This document shows, one piece after another, positions 7,829 through 18,722 of a stretch of DNA of 64,000 nucleotides (position 1 is the first letter of the stretch; each line of letters opens with the position of its first letter). Under the pieces are notes generated by a model. The model saw only the letters and a program-made list of their open reading frames with translations, was not told the DNA's origin and ran no database searches. Source of the DNA: Burkholderiaceae bacterium (lineage in GTDB: Bacteria; Pseudomonadota; Gammaproteobacteria; Burkholderiales; Burkholderiaceae_E); assembly GCA_024637155.1 (NCBI GenBank), contig JAGXFR010000024.1, positions 62,001 through 126,000 on the forward strand. The letters run 5' to 3'. The translations under genes were made by a program, and so were the position numbers.

Positions 7829-8515
7829 TCAGCTTTCCGGCAGCAGCGCCAGGAGTTCGTGAGGCGCGTCGATCAGGAAGTCGGCGCCCCACTGCGCGGG
7901 CGGCTGCTGATCGCCGGAAAAGCCGTAGGTGACGGCGACGGTGGTCATGCCGGCCGCCTGTCCCGCCTCGATGTCGCGCAGGTCGTCACCGACGTAGACG
8001 CAGGCCGTGACCTGCACCCCGGCCTGCTCGGCGCCCAGCAGCAGGGGCGCTGGGTGCGGCTTTGCGAAGGCCGCGGAGTCGCCGCCGATCACGCAGACCG
8101 AACGCTCCAGCAGGCCCAGTTGAGCGAGGATGCGCCGCACGTAGCGCTCGTACTTGTTGCTCACGACGCCCCAGGGAACCCCGGCGCGTTCGAAGTGCGC
8201 GAGCACCTCGCTCATTCCCGGAAACAGGCAGGTGTGTACGCAGATCGCCGACTCGTAGCGTGCGAGGAATTCGTCGCGCAGCACCGGGAAGTCATGACTG
8301 TCGCGATCGACGCCGAGGCCGCGGCCGATCAGTCCCCGCGCACCCATCGACGCGTACGGGCGCAGGGTCGGAAGCGACAGGGGTTCGAGGCCGCGTTCCG
8401 CACGCATCGCATTGACCGGACCGGCCAGGTCGGCCGCCGTGTCGGCCAGCGTCCCGTCCAGGTCGAAGAACACCGCATGCGGTGTCGCGGCAAAGCGGGT
8501 GGGGCGCGCAGGCAT
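7829..8515 (-). CDS. gph: Phosphoglycolate phosphatase (HAD family)
   Basis: The 228-residue HAD hydrolase has motif I FFDLDGTLAD (nucleophile Asp18, acid/base Asp20), motif II in GVVSNK, the lysine of motif III in AKPHPAP and motif IV YVGDDLRDIEAG. Length, cap position (C1 cap between residues ~25 and 90) and location just downstream of ubiG match Gph, which removes phosphate from 2-phosphoglycolate arising in DNA repair. Some ubiG-linked members instead act on MurNAc-6-P or other sugar phosphates, so the substrate is inferred. It is separated from ubiG by only 10 bp. Confidence 0.85.
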   Translation of the reverse strand: MPARPTRFAATPHAVFFDLDGTLADTAADLAGPVNAMRAERGLEPLSLPTLRPYASMGARGLIGRGLGVDRDSHDFPVLRDEFLARYESAICVHTCLFPGMSEVLAHFERAGVPWGVVSNKYERYVRRILAQLGLLERSVCVIGGDSAAFAKPHPAPLLLGAEQAGVQVTACVYVGDDLRDIEAGQAAGMTTVAVTYGFSGDQQPPAQWGADFLIDAPHELLALLPES

Positions 8516-8525
8516 CGACGGGTAC

Positions 8526-9275
8526 TCAGGCGGGCTTGCGAAACGCCATCAGGTAGTTGACCGATACGTCGCTCGCGTCGAGCCGGTACGCGCGCGTCAG
8601 CGGGTTGTAGGTCATCCCGTTCATCTCGACGAGTTCCAGCCCGCAGCGCCGCGCGGCTGCGCCGAGTTCGGAGGGCTTGAGGAACTTCTCGTAGTCGTGC
8701 GTGCCGCGCGGCAGCAGGCGCAGCAAATACTCGGCCCCGACGATCGCAAAGAGAAATGCCTTCGGATTGCGGTTGATCGTCGAAAAGAACAGCCAGCCAC
8801 CCGGGCGCGCGAGTGCGGCGCAGGCACGGATCACCGATTCGGGGTCGGGGACGTGCTCGAGCATCTCCATGCAGGTGACCACATCGTGGGTCGCGGGGCA
8901 CTCGGCCGCGAGATCCTCGGCGGCGATGTGGCGATACGTGACCGCCGCGCCGCTCTCGAGCCGGTGCAACTCGGCCACCTTGAGTGCCTTCTCGCCCAGG
9001 TCGACCCCGAGCACCTGCGCCCCCTTGCCGGCCATCGCCTCGCTGAGGATGCCGCCGCCGCAGCCCACGTCCAGGACCTGCTTGCCGGCGAGGCCGGCGA
9101 GCGCGTCGATCCATTCGAGACGCAGCGGGTTGATCTGGTGCAGGGGCCGGAACTCGGACTCCGGGTCCCACCACTTCGCGGCGAGTGCCTGGAACTTGGC
9201 GAGTTCGGCGGGGTCGAAGTTCTCCGACGCCGGGTTGGCGGCGGATTCCGGGGTGCGGGTTGTGTCAACGGTCAT
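8526..9275 (-). CDS. ubiG: Ubiquinone biosynthesis O-methyltransferase UbiG
   Basis: UbiG catalyses both O-methylation steps of ubiquinone synthesis, using S-adenosylmethionine at the inner membrane. The 249-residue protein shows FQALAAKWWDPESEFRPLHQINPLR near the N-terminus (the WWDP...LH.INP signature of the family), SAM motif I VLDVGCGGG (67-75), and MEMLEHVPDP in the motif-II region. It lies between ompA and gph on the minus strand, an arrangement common in Betaproteobacteria. The tandem terminators upstream isolate it from ompA transcription. Confidence 0.95.
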   Translation of the reverse strand: MTVDTTRTPESAANPASENFDPAELAKFQALAAKWWDPESEFRPLHQINPLRLEWIDALAGLAGKQVLDVGCGGGILSEAMAGKGAQVLGVDLGEKALKVAELHRLESGAAVTYRHIAAEDLAAECPATHDVVTCMEMLEHVPDPESVIRACAALARPGGWLFFSTINRNPKAFLFAIVGAEYLLRLLPRGTHDYEKFLKPSELGAAARRCGLELVEMNGMTYNPLTRAYRLDASDVSVNYLMAFRKPA

Positions 9276-9340
9276 GGCAGCAGGGCCTGGCGAGCATCAG
9301 AGCGCATTGTAGACCGGGGCGAACTGTGGGGCGCAGGGCG

Positions 9341-9397
9341 AAAAAAAGCCCCGCGTGAGCAGGGCTTTAAAAAAAGCCCCGCGTGAGCGGGGCTTTT
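9341..9397 (-). terminator. Two tandem Rho-independent terminators after ompA
   Basis: Two nearly identical hairpins follow the ompA stop on the minus strand. The first pairs AAAAGCCCC with GGGGCTTTT (9372-9380/9389-9397) and the second AAAGCCC with GGGCTTT near 9345-9368, each ending in seven T. They form a 28-bp direct duplication: 9341-9360 equals 9369-9388. One base in the second hairpin stem differs (an A in place of a G at 9361). Confidence 0.9.
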
Positions 9398-9422
9398 CCT
9401 GTTGCCGAGATTCCGGCGACGA

Positions 9423-10145
9423 TTACTTCATGCGGGTACCGACCACTTCGATTTCGACGCGGCGGTTCTTCGCACGGCCTTCCCTGGTCTTGTTGTCGGC
9501 GACGGGTTGCTTCTCGCCTTTGCCTTCCGTGTAGATCCGGTTGGCTTCGATGCCCTTGCTGACCATGTACGCCTTGACCGCTTCGGCGCGGCGCACCGAC
9601 AGGGCCTGGTTGTAGGCGTCGGTGCCGATCGAGTCGGTATGGCCGACGGCGATCACGACTTCCAGCGTGATGGCTTTCAGCTTGCCCGACAGATCGTCGA
9701 GTTTGGCTTTGCCTTCGGGCTTCAGGATGGACTTGTCGAAGTCGAAGAACGCGTCAGCCGCGAAGGTGACCTTCTCGGCGGTCGGCGCAGCCGGTCTCGG
9801 AGCCGGGGCCGGAGCCGGGGCCGGAGCCGGAGCCGGAGCCGGGGGCGGTACGATTATGATGGCCGGAGCCGGCATCGGAGCCGGGGCCGGGCGCGCGGGC
9901 GGCGGCGGGGGAGTCGGGGCCGGCTTCGGCATCAGATCCTCGTCGCAACCCTTCATGGCGTTCGCGGGGGTCCACTGCGGCGTCCTCCAGCACAGGCCGG
10001 AACCGCTCGTGACCACGTTCGCGTCGGGACTGGTCACATAGCCCGGGTTGGGGCCCGTGTGCCCAGCGGCTGTGGCAAACGTCGAGAACGAGGCAGCCAA
10101 CAGCGCGGATGCGGCGAGCGACGCCAGTTTCAATGAATTATTCAT
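9423..10145 (-). CDS. ompA: OmpA-family outer-membrane/peptidoglycan-binding protein
   Basis: The start is the ATG with GAGGAG seven bases upstream, giving 240 residues. An N-terminal signal peptide (MNNSLKLASLAASALLAAS...) ends near ATA. A short cysteine-containing region (two Cys, in SGSGLCWRTPQW and MKGCDED) is followed by a Pro-Ala-rich linker of about 45 residues, then the C-terminal OmpA domain: FDFDKSILKPEGKAKLDDL, VGHTDSIGTDAYNQALSVRRA and GRAKNRRVEIEVV, which bind meso-DAP of peptidoglycan. There is no N-terminal beta-barrel, so it is a periplasmic or outer-membrane-linked tether, a form usual in Burkholderiales near gyrA. Confidence 0.92.
   Translation of the reverse strand: MNNSLKLASLAASALLAASFSTFATAAGHTGPNPGYVTSPDANVVTSGSGLCWRTPQWTPANAMKGCDEDLMPKPAPTPPPPPARPAPAPMPAPAIIIVPPPAPAPAPAPAPAPAPRPAAPTAEKVTFAADAFFDFDKSILKPEGKAKLDDLSGKLKAITLEVVIAVGHTDSIGTDAYNQALSVRRAEAVKAYMVSKGIEANRIYTEGKGEKQPVADNKTREGRAKNRRVEIEVVGTRMK
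9799..9840 (-). repeat. Hexanucleotide repeat coding the Ala-Pro linker of OmpA
   Basis: Seven consecutive 6-bp units of the form GGAGCC or GGGGCC (plus strand) encode alternating Pro-Ala. Because the unit is six bases, slippage would change linker length without a frameshift. A shorter, less regular run follows at about 9868-9895. Confidence 0.8.
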
Positions 10146-10199
10146 ATTTCTCCTCTCGGTAATCAAGGCACTAAAACCGGAGCAAGCAGGACCAATTCG

Positions 10200-11549
10200 T
10201 CACAGTGCCGCATTGCCCGACAAGATATCACTGATGCGATTCTGCCACATGCCAGTGCGCGAAACCACCTCGGGGATGATCGCCTGAGCTGCTGTTTCGC
10301 ACAATTGTCGCGTTTGCACAACACGTTTTCCCGCAATCCAGACCTCGGCGACGGCCTCCCGGCCTGCTGCGTGAATCAATTGTGACACGGGATCGAACAC
10401 CGGTTGGAATTCGTGACGCCGCAAATCGAAGGCGACGAGATCCGCGCATTTGCCGGGCAGCAGGGACCCGATCCGGTCGTCCAGTCCGAGCGCACGTGCG
10501 CCCGCGAGCGTGAGCGCATGCAGCAGTTCGTGGGCGCTCCAGAGCTCGGCGCGACCCGAAACGCCCTTGGCGAGCAGCGCGCCCGTGCGGGCCTCGGCGA
10601 GCAGGTCGAGCCGGTTGTTGCTGGCCGAACCGTCCGTCCCGAAGGCAACGTTGATGCCCCGCTCGAGCCATTCGGCGGCCGGTGCCACGCCGCTGCCAAG
10701 CTTCAGGTTGGAGTGCGGACAGTGCGCCACCGACACCCCCCGGCGCGCCATCCGGTCCAGGTCGCCCGTGCTCAGGTGCACCGCGTGGACGGCGATCGTG
10801 TCGGGGCCGACCAGGCCGAGAGCGTCGAGTCGCTCGATTGGCCGCACGCCGTAACGCGCGACGCTGTCGGTGATCTCGCCGGCGGTCTCGTGGAGGTGGA
10901 TGTGGATCGGCAGCCCCAGCTCGCTGGCGAGAATGCCCACCTGGCGCAGCGCGTCGTCGCTCACCGAGTAGGGCGCGTGTGGCGCAAGGCAGAAGCTCGT
11001 CAGCGCCTCGTCGCCCAGTCGGTCGCGCAGCTCGAGCCCCTTGCGCAGGTAGTCGCTCGGCCCGCTCGCATAGGCTGACGGGAAGTCGACCACGATGATC
11101 CCGAGGCTGACGCGCATCCCCAGCGCCCGGGCGGCGTCGGCGACCGCCTCGGGGAAGAAATACATGTCGTTGAAGCAGGTGATCCCGCCGCGCAGCATCT
11201 CTTCGCAGGCCAGCACGGCCCCGTCGAAAACAAAGCCCGGTGACATCAGCCGCCCTTCGAGCGGCCAGATGCGCTCTTCGAGCCAGCGCTGCAGCGGCAG
11301 GTCGTCGCCGACGCCGCGCAGGAGCGTCATCGACGCGTGCGTGTGCGCGTTGACGAGTCCGGGCGTCACGAGATGCCCGGGCAGCGTGACCCGCTCAGCC
11401 TGCGGGTGGCGCTCGGCGGCGACGGCGCGGGGCAGCAGCTCGAGGATGCGCTCGCCCTGGATCGCGAGGTCGTGTTCGCGCAGCACGCTCCCCTGCGGCT
11501 CGACCGGCACAATCCAGTCGGGTTGAATGAGGATGATCGGTTCGGACAC
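10200..11549 (-). CDS. mtaD: Amidohydrolase, 5'-methylthioadenosine/S-adenosylhomocysteine deaminase type
   Basis: This 449-residue TRZ/ATZ-family amidohydrolase has the metal ligands HTH (69-71), a further His in HIHLHETAGE, His in AVHAVHLS and Asp in FGTDGSASNN, the set for a mononuclear metal-dependent deaminase. Family members with this pattern deaminate S-adenosylhomocysteine, methylthioadenosine or related adenosines. The same gene often neighbours ubiG and gph in Betaproteobacteria, where it may deal with the SAH produced by methyltransferases; that link is inference. The start is GTG with GGAG nine bases upstream. It lies 54 bp upstream of ompA, which therefore probably has its own promoter in that gap or inside this gene. 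Confidence 0.82.
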   Translation of the reverse strand: MSEPIILIQPDWIVPVEPQGSVLREHDLAIQGERILELLPRAVAAERHPQAERVTLPGHLVTPGLVNAHTHASMTLLRGVGDDLPLQRWLEERIWPLEGRLMSPGFVFDGAVLACEEMLRGGITCFNDMYFFPEAVADAARALGMRVSLGIIVVDFPSAYASGPSDYLRKGLELRDRLGDEALTSFCLAPHAPYSVSDDALRQVGILASELGLPIHIHLHETAGEITDSVARYGVRPIERLDALGLVGPDTIAVHAVHLSTGDLDRMARRGVSVAHCPHSNLKLGSGVAPAAEWLERGINVAFGTDGSASNNRLDLLAEARTGALLAKGVSGRAELWSAHELLHALTLAGARALGLDDRIGSLLPGKCADLVAFDLRRHEFQPVFDPVSQLIHAAGREAVAEVWIAGKRVVQTRQLCETAAQAIIPEVVSRTGMWQNRISDILSGNAAL

Positions 11550-11635
11550 GCGTGCCAGCTCCGGATGCCTGATGGGCGATGGCGCGATTACATCACAGCG
11601 TGGGGGCCAGCCGCTGCGCTGAAAGGGGCCGGCAT

Positions 11636-11643
11636 GATAAAAT
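11636..11643 (+). promoter_or_regulatory. Possible -10 element for gyrA
   Basis: GATAAAAT stands out in a GC-rich region 73-80 bases before the gyrA ATG. No convincing -35 box is seen 16-18 bases upstream, so the assignment is weak. Confidence 0.3.
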
Positions 11644-11715
11644 CAGCCGGTTTTGCACCCCCCCTTTTTCCGGGGCCGCTTTCCGCATCCGCCCCTCGTC
11701 AGTCGCCCCCGCCGC

Positions 11716-14372
<2,657 letters not shown>

Positions 14373-14376
<4 letters not shown>

Positions 14377-15332
14377 ACGTCTTTGTCGAGATCGTCGCGC
14401 CGATCATCGCGCTGATCGCGGTCGGCTATGGCGCGGCCCGCTTCCGGGTGGTCGACGCCGACGGGGTGCGTGCTCTCTCGGACGTCACCTTCCTGCTGTT
14501 CCTGCCGGCGCTGCTGTTTGGCGCGATGGCGCGCACGAACTTCGAACGCATCGCGCTCGACGCACCGACTGTCTACTTCAGCGCTGCACTCGCGCTGTTC
14601 TTCGTGGTTTTCGCCGTGCAGCGCGCGCGGGGCTATGCCGCCGACAGCTCGGCGCTGCACGCGCTCGCCGCAGTCCTGTCCAACAATGTGATGCTCGGAA
14701 TTCCGTTAGTGCGGCTGGCTTTCGGGGAGCAAGGGCTCGCGATCCTGCTGACGATCATCGCGATGCATGCCCTGATCCTGTTGACCGTGGCCACGCTGGT
14801 GATCGAGTTCGGTCGTGCGCTTGCCACCGAGCCGGGCGCGCAGCAGCGCCCGTTGATGAGCCGACTGGGACACGCGCTGCGACCTGCCTTGCGCGGTGCG
14901 CTGATGCATCCGGTGGTGCTGCCGATTCTTGCCGGAGTGGCCTGGTCGCTGTCGCACTGGAGTCTGCCCGGGCCGATCGACGTTGCGCTCAAGATGATGG
15001 CCACGGCCGCGGCACCGATGTGCCTGGTGCTTCTGGGAGCCTCGCTCGCGCAGTTCGGAGTCGGTGCGGGGTGGGCTGGCGTCATCGGCTTGTCGGCACT
15101 CAAGACCCTCGCGCATCCGCTCGCGGTCTACGCGGTCGGGCGCTGGGTGTTCGAGGTGGATGCGCTCACGCTGGCAGTTGCCACGATCGCGGCTGGACTG
15201 CCGATCGGCGCGAACGTCTACCTGCTCGCGCAACGCTACCGCGTCGCATTGCCCGTGGTCAGTGGGGGCGTTTCCTTCTCGACCGTGATTTGCGCCGTGA
15301 CGTTGCCGCTGCTGCTGGCCTGGCTGCGCTGA
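14373..15332 (+). CDS. AEC-family (auxin efflux carrier-type) membrane transporter
   Basis: The 319-residue integral membrane protein has about ten hydrophobic helices in the 5+5 pattern of the AEC family: [20 protein letters not shown] at the start, [20 protein letters not shown] in the first half, and [15 protein letters not shown] and [16 protein letters not shown] in the second. Members export organic acids such as malate or malonate, or other anions; the substrate is unknown here. The GTG start overlaps the gyrA stop, so it is probably translated from gyrA read-through. Position just before the sugar-acid operon may be incidental. Confidence 0.85.
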
Positions 15333-15346
15333 CGAGCCATCTATAT

Positions 15347-15392
15347 ATTATTGATAATCTTATTGACTATTTAAGAAAAGCTCGACTACCAT
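15347..15392 (+). promoter_or_regulatory. Candidate promoter/operator of the sugar-acid operon
   Basis: A strongly A/T-rich stretch in otherwise GC-rich DNA. ATTAT-TG-ATAAT (15347-15358) is a short dyad that could serve the GntR-family regulator encoded in the operon. TTGACT (15363-15368), 18 bases, then TACCAT (15387-15392) is a possible sigma-70 promoter 117 bp before tctC. Confidence 0.38.
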
Positions 15393-15508
15393 GACCGATC
15401 GGTGGTGGCAGGAAGCCGCCGAGGATCGGGTCTTCCCAGGTCAGCCGCGGGACGACCGGCAGCGATCCAAGCTGATGCACAAACGAACCGACCATGGAGA
15501 TCGAGACA

Positions 15509-16492
15509 ATGAAGCCGAAGTCGACCAAATCAACTCTCGCGCTGTTTATCGGCGCGTGTCTGGCGCTACCCCTTGCAGCGCAGGCGCAGACGTACAGCGC
15601 GGGCCCGGACGTGACGGTTATCCAGGGGTTCCAGGCCGGCGGCGGAAGTGACGCACTGGCGCAAATGGTGCAACCATTCCTGGCCAAGGAACTGGGCGTT
15701 ACCTTCATCAATCGTTATCAGCCGGGTGCGACCGGTGCCATCGCCTGGACCAATCTCGCCAAGCAAACGACCGCTGACGGGAAGACGATCTCGATCACCA
15801 ACACGCCGATGCTCATGACGAACTACATCATGAACCCGACGATGCAGTATTCGATCGCTGACCTAACGCCGTTGGCCAATGTCGTCACCGACCCGGGCGT
15901 GATCGTCGTCGGCAAGGACAGCAAGTACAAGACGATCAAGGAACTGCTCGACGACGTGCGGGCCAATCCCGGTCGGATCACGATCGGAAATTCAGGGGTC
16001 GGCGGTGACGATTTCTTCTCCGTGATCATGATCGAGAAGGCAACCGGGCTGAAGTTCCAACAGGTGCCGTTCGCCGGCGACGGCCCGTCGTGGGCGGCCG
16101 CTCTGGCTGGCAAAATCGGCGCCAGCGCCAACAATCTGGGCATTACCTTCCCGCAGGTGAAGGCCGGCAATTTGCGTGTGCTCGCCACATTCACCGAAAA
16201 ACGGGTGCCGGACCTGCCTGATGTGCCGACCCTGAAGGAACTCGGCATCGACGTCGTGGCCGGATCGTCGCGCGGCTATAGCGCACCGAAAGGCATCCCG
16301 GAGGCCGCCAAGAAGGAATTCCTTGCTGCGTTGGGGCGCGTGATCGCCGATCCGGAATTCAAGAAAGTCGCAGCCACGCGCGCCATGACGATCGATTACA
16401 AGGCGGGCGATGAATACGTGAAGTATCTGAAAGATCAGGAAACCACGTTCATCAAGATCTGGGCTGAAGTCAAGGATCACGTCGGGAAGTAA
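15509..16492 (+). CDS. tctC: Bug/TctC-family periplasmic solute-binding protein of a tripartite tricarboxylate transporter
   Basis: It binds the substrate, probably a carboxylate or sugar acid, in the periplasm and delivers it to TctAB. The chosen ATG has GGAG eight bases upstream and gives a classical signal peptide (MKPKSTKSTLALFIGACLAL, cleavage after AQA at residue 26). Family features are VIQGFQAGGGSDALAQMVQP near the mature N-terminus, INRYQPGATGAIAWTNLA, and VPDVPTLKELGIDVV-like KRVPDLPDVPTLKELGID toward the end. An ATG five codons upstream (15494) is an alternative. A 209-bp gap with no recognisable gene separates it from tctB. Confidence 0.92.
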   Translation: MKPKSTKSTLALFIGACLALPLAAQAQTYSAGPDVTVIQGFQAGGGSDALAQMVQPFLAKELGVTFINRYQPGATGAIAWTNLAKQTTADGKTISITNTPMLMTNYIMNPTMQYSIADLTPLANVVTDPGVIVVGKDSKYKTIKELLDDVRANPGRITIGNSGVGGDDFFSVIMIEKATGLKFQQVPFAGDGPSWAAALAGKIGASANNLGITFPQVKAGNLRVLATFTEKRVPDLPDVPTLKELGIDVVAGSSRGYSAPKGIPEAAKKEFLAALGRVIADPEFKKVAATRAMTIDYKAGDEYVKYLKDQETTFIKIWAEVKDHVGK

Positions 16493-16701
16493 TCGATTCG
16501 CGTGACGCATCCCCCCCCGCGGTCGATGGTTTGTCGGCGCGGGGGCGCTGCGACGCGGCCGTCCGTGTCGCAGGAACCTCTGCGAGTGCCAGGCGCCAGC
16601 CCGGCGCTCGCGATGCGGATTTCCGAGCCAAGCCGCTCTCGTTCGCGGATATCACTGCTTGCGCACTGAGAGTCACCTACTGACTATCGAAGGCGAATCG
16701 G

Positions 16702-17163
16702 ATGAATAGCACCCTTTTTCTTGGCGCTGCGGCGATCATCTTTGTGCTCGTTCTGCGCACGCAGACCGGTGCCTTCCCCGAGGTGGCACAACGTCTCCCG
16801 CTGCTGTTGATCTGGATCATCGTCGGGCTGGCCGTGCTGATGTTCGTCGAGGAATTCCTCAAGCGTCGCGCCGCGCGCCGAGCGGCCCCCGGCTTGCCGA
16901 GCATCGATGAAGAAGCGCTCGCGCCGATCAAGCTGCGCGTGGTGGCCGCTTTCGGCGTGGCGATCGTCGCGTATGTGATCCTGATCCCGGTGGTTGGCTA
17001 CCTGATCACGACCCCGTTGTTCATGGCCGGCTCCCTGTTGGTGGCGCGCACGGTGTCGCCGTTGAAATCGATCCTGATCGGAATCGGCGCGACGGCGTTC
17101 GTATGGTTCGTCTTCATCTGGGGGTTGAACCTGCCGGTGCCGATCCTGCCATTCCTGAAGTGA
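16702..17163 (+). CDS. tctB: TctB-family small membrane subunit of the tripartite tricarboxylate transporter
   Basis: A 153-residue protein with four predicted membrane segments (two near the N-terminus, a charged KRRAARRA loop, two near the C-terminus). Size, topology and position between tctC and tctA fit TctB; the family is poorly conserved in sequence. It ends 19 bp before tctA. Confidence 0.85.
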   Translation: MNSTLFLGAAAIIFVLVLRTQTGAFPEVAQRLPLLLIWIIVGLAVLMFVEEFLKRRAARRAAPGLPSIDEEALAPIKLRVVAAFGVAIVAYVILIPVVGYLITTPLFMAGSLLVARTVSPLKSILIGIGATAFVWFVFIWGLNLPVPILPFLK

Positions 17164-17182
17164 TGCGCGAGAGCTATTGACC

Positions 17183-18706
17183 ATGGAAGAATCGTTTATC
17201 GTCATCGGGCTGTGGAATGCGCTGAGCCCCTTCAACATCCTGTTCACCGTGGCTGGTGTTGCGTTGGGGATTGTGGTGGGTGCGCTGCCGGGCCTGTCGG
17301 CAACGATGGCGCTGGCGCTGCTGCTGCCTCTGACCTTCAAGTTGCCGCCCGAGACCGGGCTGAGCATGATGGCCGCGCTCTATCTGTCGGCCATGTACGG
17401 CGGTTCGATCGCTGCCATCATTCTGCGAACACCCGGAACCCCGGCTGCGGCCGCCACGGTGTTGGACGGCTTTCCGATGGGCGCCCGCGGCGAGGCGGGC
17501 CGGGCGCTGGGAATTTCGCTTTCGGCGTCGCTGGTCGGCGGTCTCGTCAGCGGCGTGGCGCTGCTGACTGCTGCGCCCTTCCTCGGCAGACTGGTGCTGT
17601 TGTTCGGGCCGGTGGAGCTGTTCGCGATCGCCGTGCTGGGAATCACGATGATCGGCACGCTGACCAAGGGATCACCGATCAAGGGCCTGTTCTCGGGTGC
17701 GCTGGGTTTGCTGCTGGCCATGGTCGGCATGGACTCGACGACCGGTACCGCGCGTTTCACCTGGGACAACATCAATCTCTACGGGGGCATCCCATTCACG
17801 GTCGCGCTGATCGGCCTGTTTTCGATCCCGCAGGCGATTTCGCTGGCGGAGCAGTCAAGCGGAGTGCAGGCGGCGTTGAATCAGATCCGCGACCGGATCC
17901 TGCCACGCATGGGTGAGTTTCTGCGGATGTTGCCCAACATTCTTCGCTCCTCGCTGATCGGTATTGTCACCGGGGTGATTCCCGGCACCGGCGGCGATAC
18001 CGCGAGCTGGTTCGCATACAACGAAGCCAAACGCTTCGCGAAGGACAGTTCCGGATTCGGCAAAGGCGATCCGGCAGGGGTCGCTGCGCCGGAGGCGGCC
18101 AACAATGCCGTGGTTGGTGGCGCGCTGATCCCCACGATCGCGCTCGGCATCCCGGGGAGTTCGTCGACCGCGGTGCTCCTTGGCGCCCTGATGGTGCACG
18201 GCATCCTGCCTGGCCCGACCCTGCTCACCGAACACGGCGCCATCACCTATACCCTGATCTGGGCTCTCATCCTGGCCAATATCCCGCTGTTCCTGATTGG
18301 TCTGGCCCTGACGCGCGTGTGCACCTACGTCACCATGGTGCCCAAGATGGTGGTCGCGGTGTTCATCGTCGTTCTCAGCATCGTCGGGTCTCTCGCGATC
18401 AACAACAATATGTTCGACGTCTGGCTGATGCTGGGCTTCGGGGCGCTCGGATATGTTTTTGACCGCGCCAGGATACCGACCGCGCCATTGGTCATCGGCC
18501 TGGTGCTCGGCCCTCTGCTCGATACGAGCCTCGCACAATCTCTGTTGATCGGCTTTGGGAGTTGGGGCGTTTTCATGAAGAGCCCAGTCGCGGCCGGGTT
18601 GTTGTTGCTCGCCGCTTTGTCGATGCTCCAGGCCACGCCCTTCTTCCGGCTGTTCCGGGCCGCGCGTCGGGTCCCCGAGCGGGACTCGACGGGGACGGAC
18701 GCGTGA
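17183..18706 (+). CDS. tctA: TctA-family large permease subunit of the tripartite tricarboxylate transporter
   Basis: The 507-residue permease has about twelve membrane helices. The family signatures are clear: GALPGLSATMALALLLPLTF near residue 40, YLSAMYGGSIAAIILRTPGT, and the second-half motif GVIPGTGGDTASWFAYNEAKR with EAANNAVVGGALIPTIALGIPGS. It carries out the transport step driven by an ion gradient. The ATG at 17183 is preferred over an in-frame TTG two codons upstream. The regulator gene starts 16 bp downstream. Confidence 0.95.
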   Translation: MEESFIVIGLWNALSPFNILFTVAGVALGIVVGALPGLSATMALALLLPLTFKLPPETGLSMMAALYLSAMYGGSIAAIILRTPGTPAAAATVLDGFPMGARGEAGRALGISLSASLVGGLVSGVALLTAAPFLGRLVLLFGPVELFAIAVLGITMIGTLTKGSPIKGLFSGALGLLLAMVGMDSTTGTARFTWDNINLYGGIPFTVALIGLFSIPQAISLAEQSSGVQAALNQIRDRILPRMGEFLRMLPNILRSSLIGIVTGVIPGTGGDTASWFAYNEAKRFAKDSSGFGKGDPAGVAAPEAANNAVVGGALIPTIALGIPGSSSTAVLLGALMVHGILPGPTLLTEHGAITYTLIWALILANIPLFLIGLALTRVCTYVTMVPKMVVAVFIVVLSIVGSLAINNNMFDVWLMLGFGALGYVFDRARIPTAPLVIGLVLGPLLDTSLAQSLLIGFGSWGVFMKSPVAAGLLLLAALSMLQATPFFRLFRAARRVPERDSTGTDA

Positions 18707-18722
18707 CTTCTTGAGGTCTCTC

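Noticed and set aside
9799-9840. Repeats in ompA as a CRISPR-like array
   Set aside because: Units are six bases, contiguous, without spacers and inside a coding region.
16493-16701. Possible small gene between tctC and tctB
   Set aside because: No frame with a start, ribosome-binding site and recognisable sequence; the gap seems noncoding.
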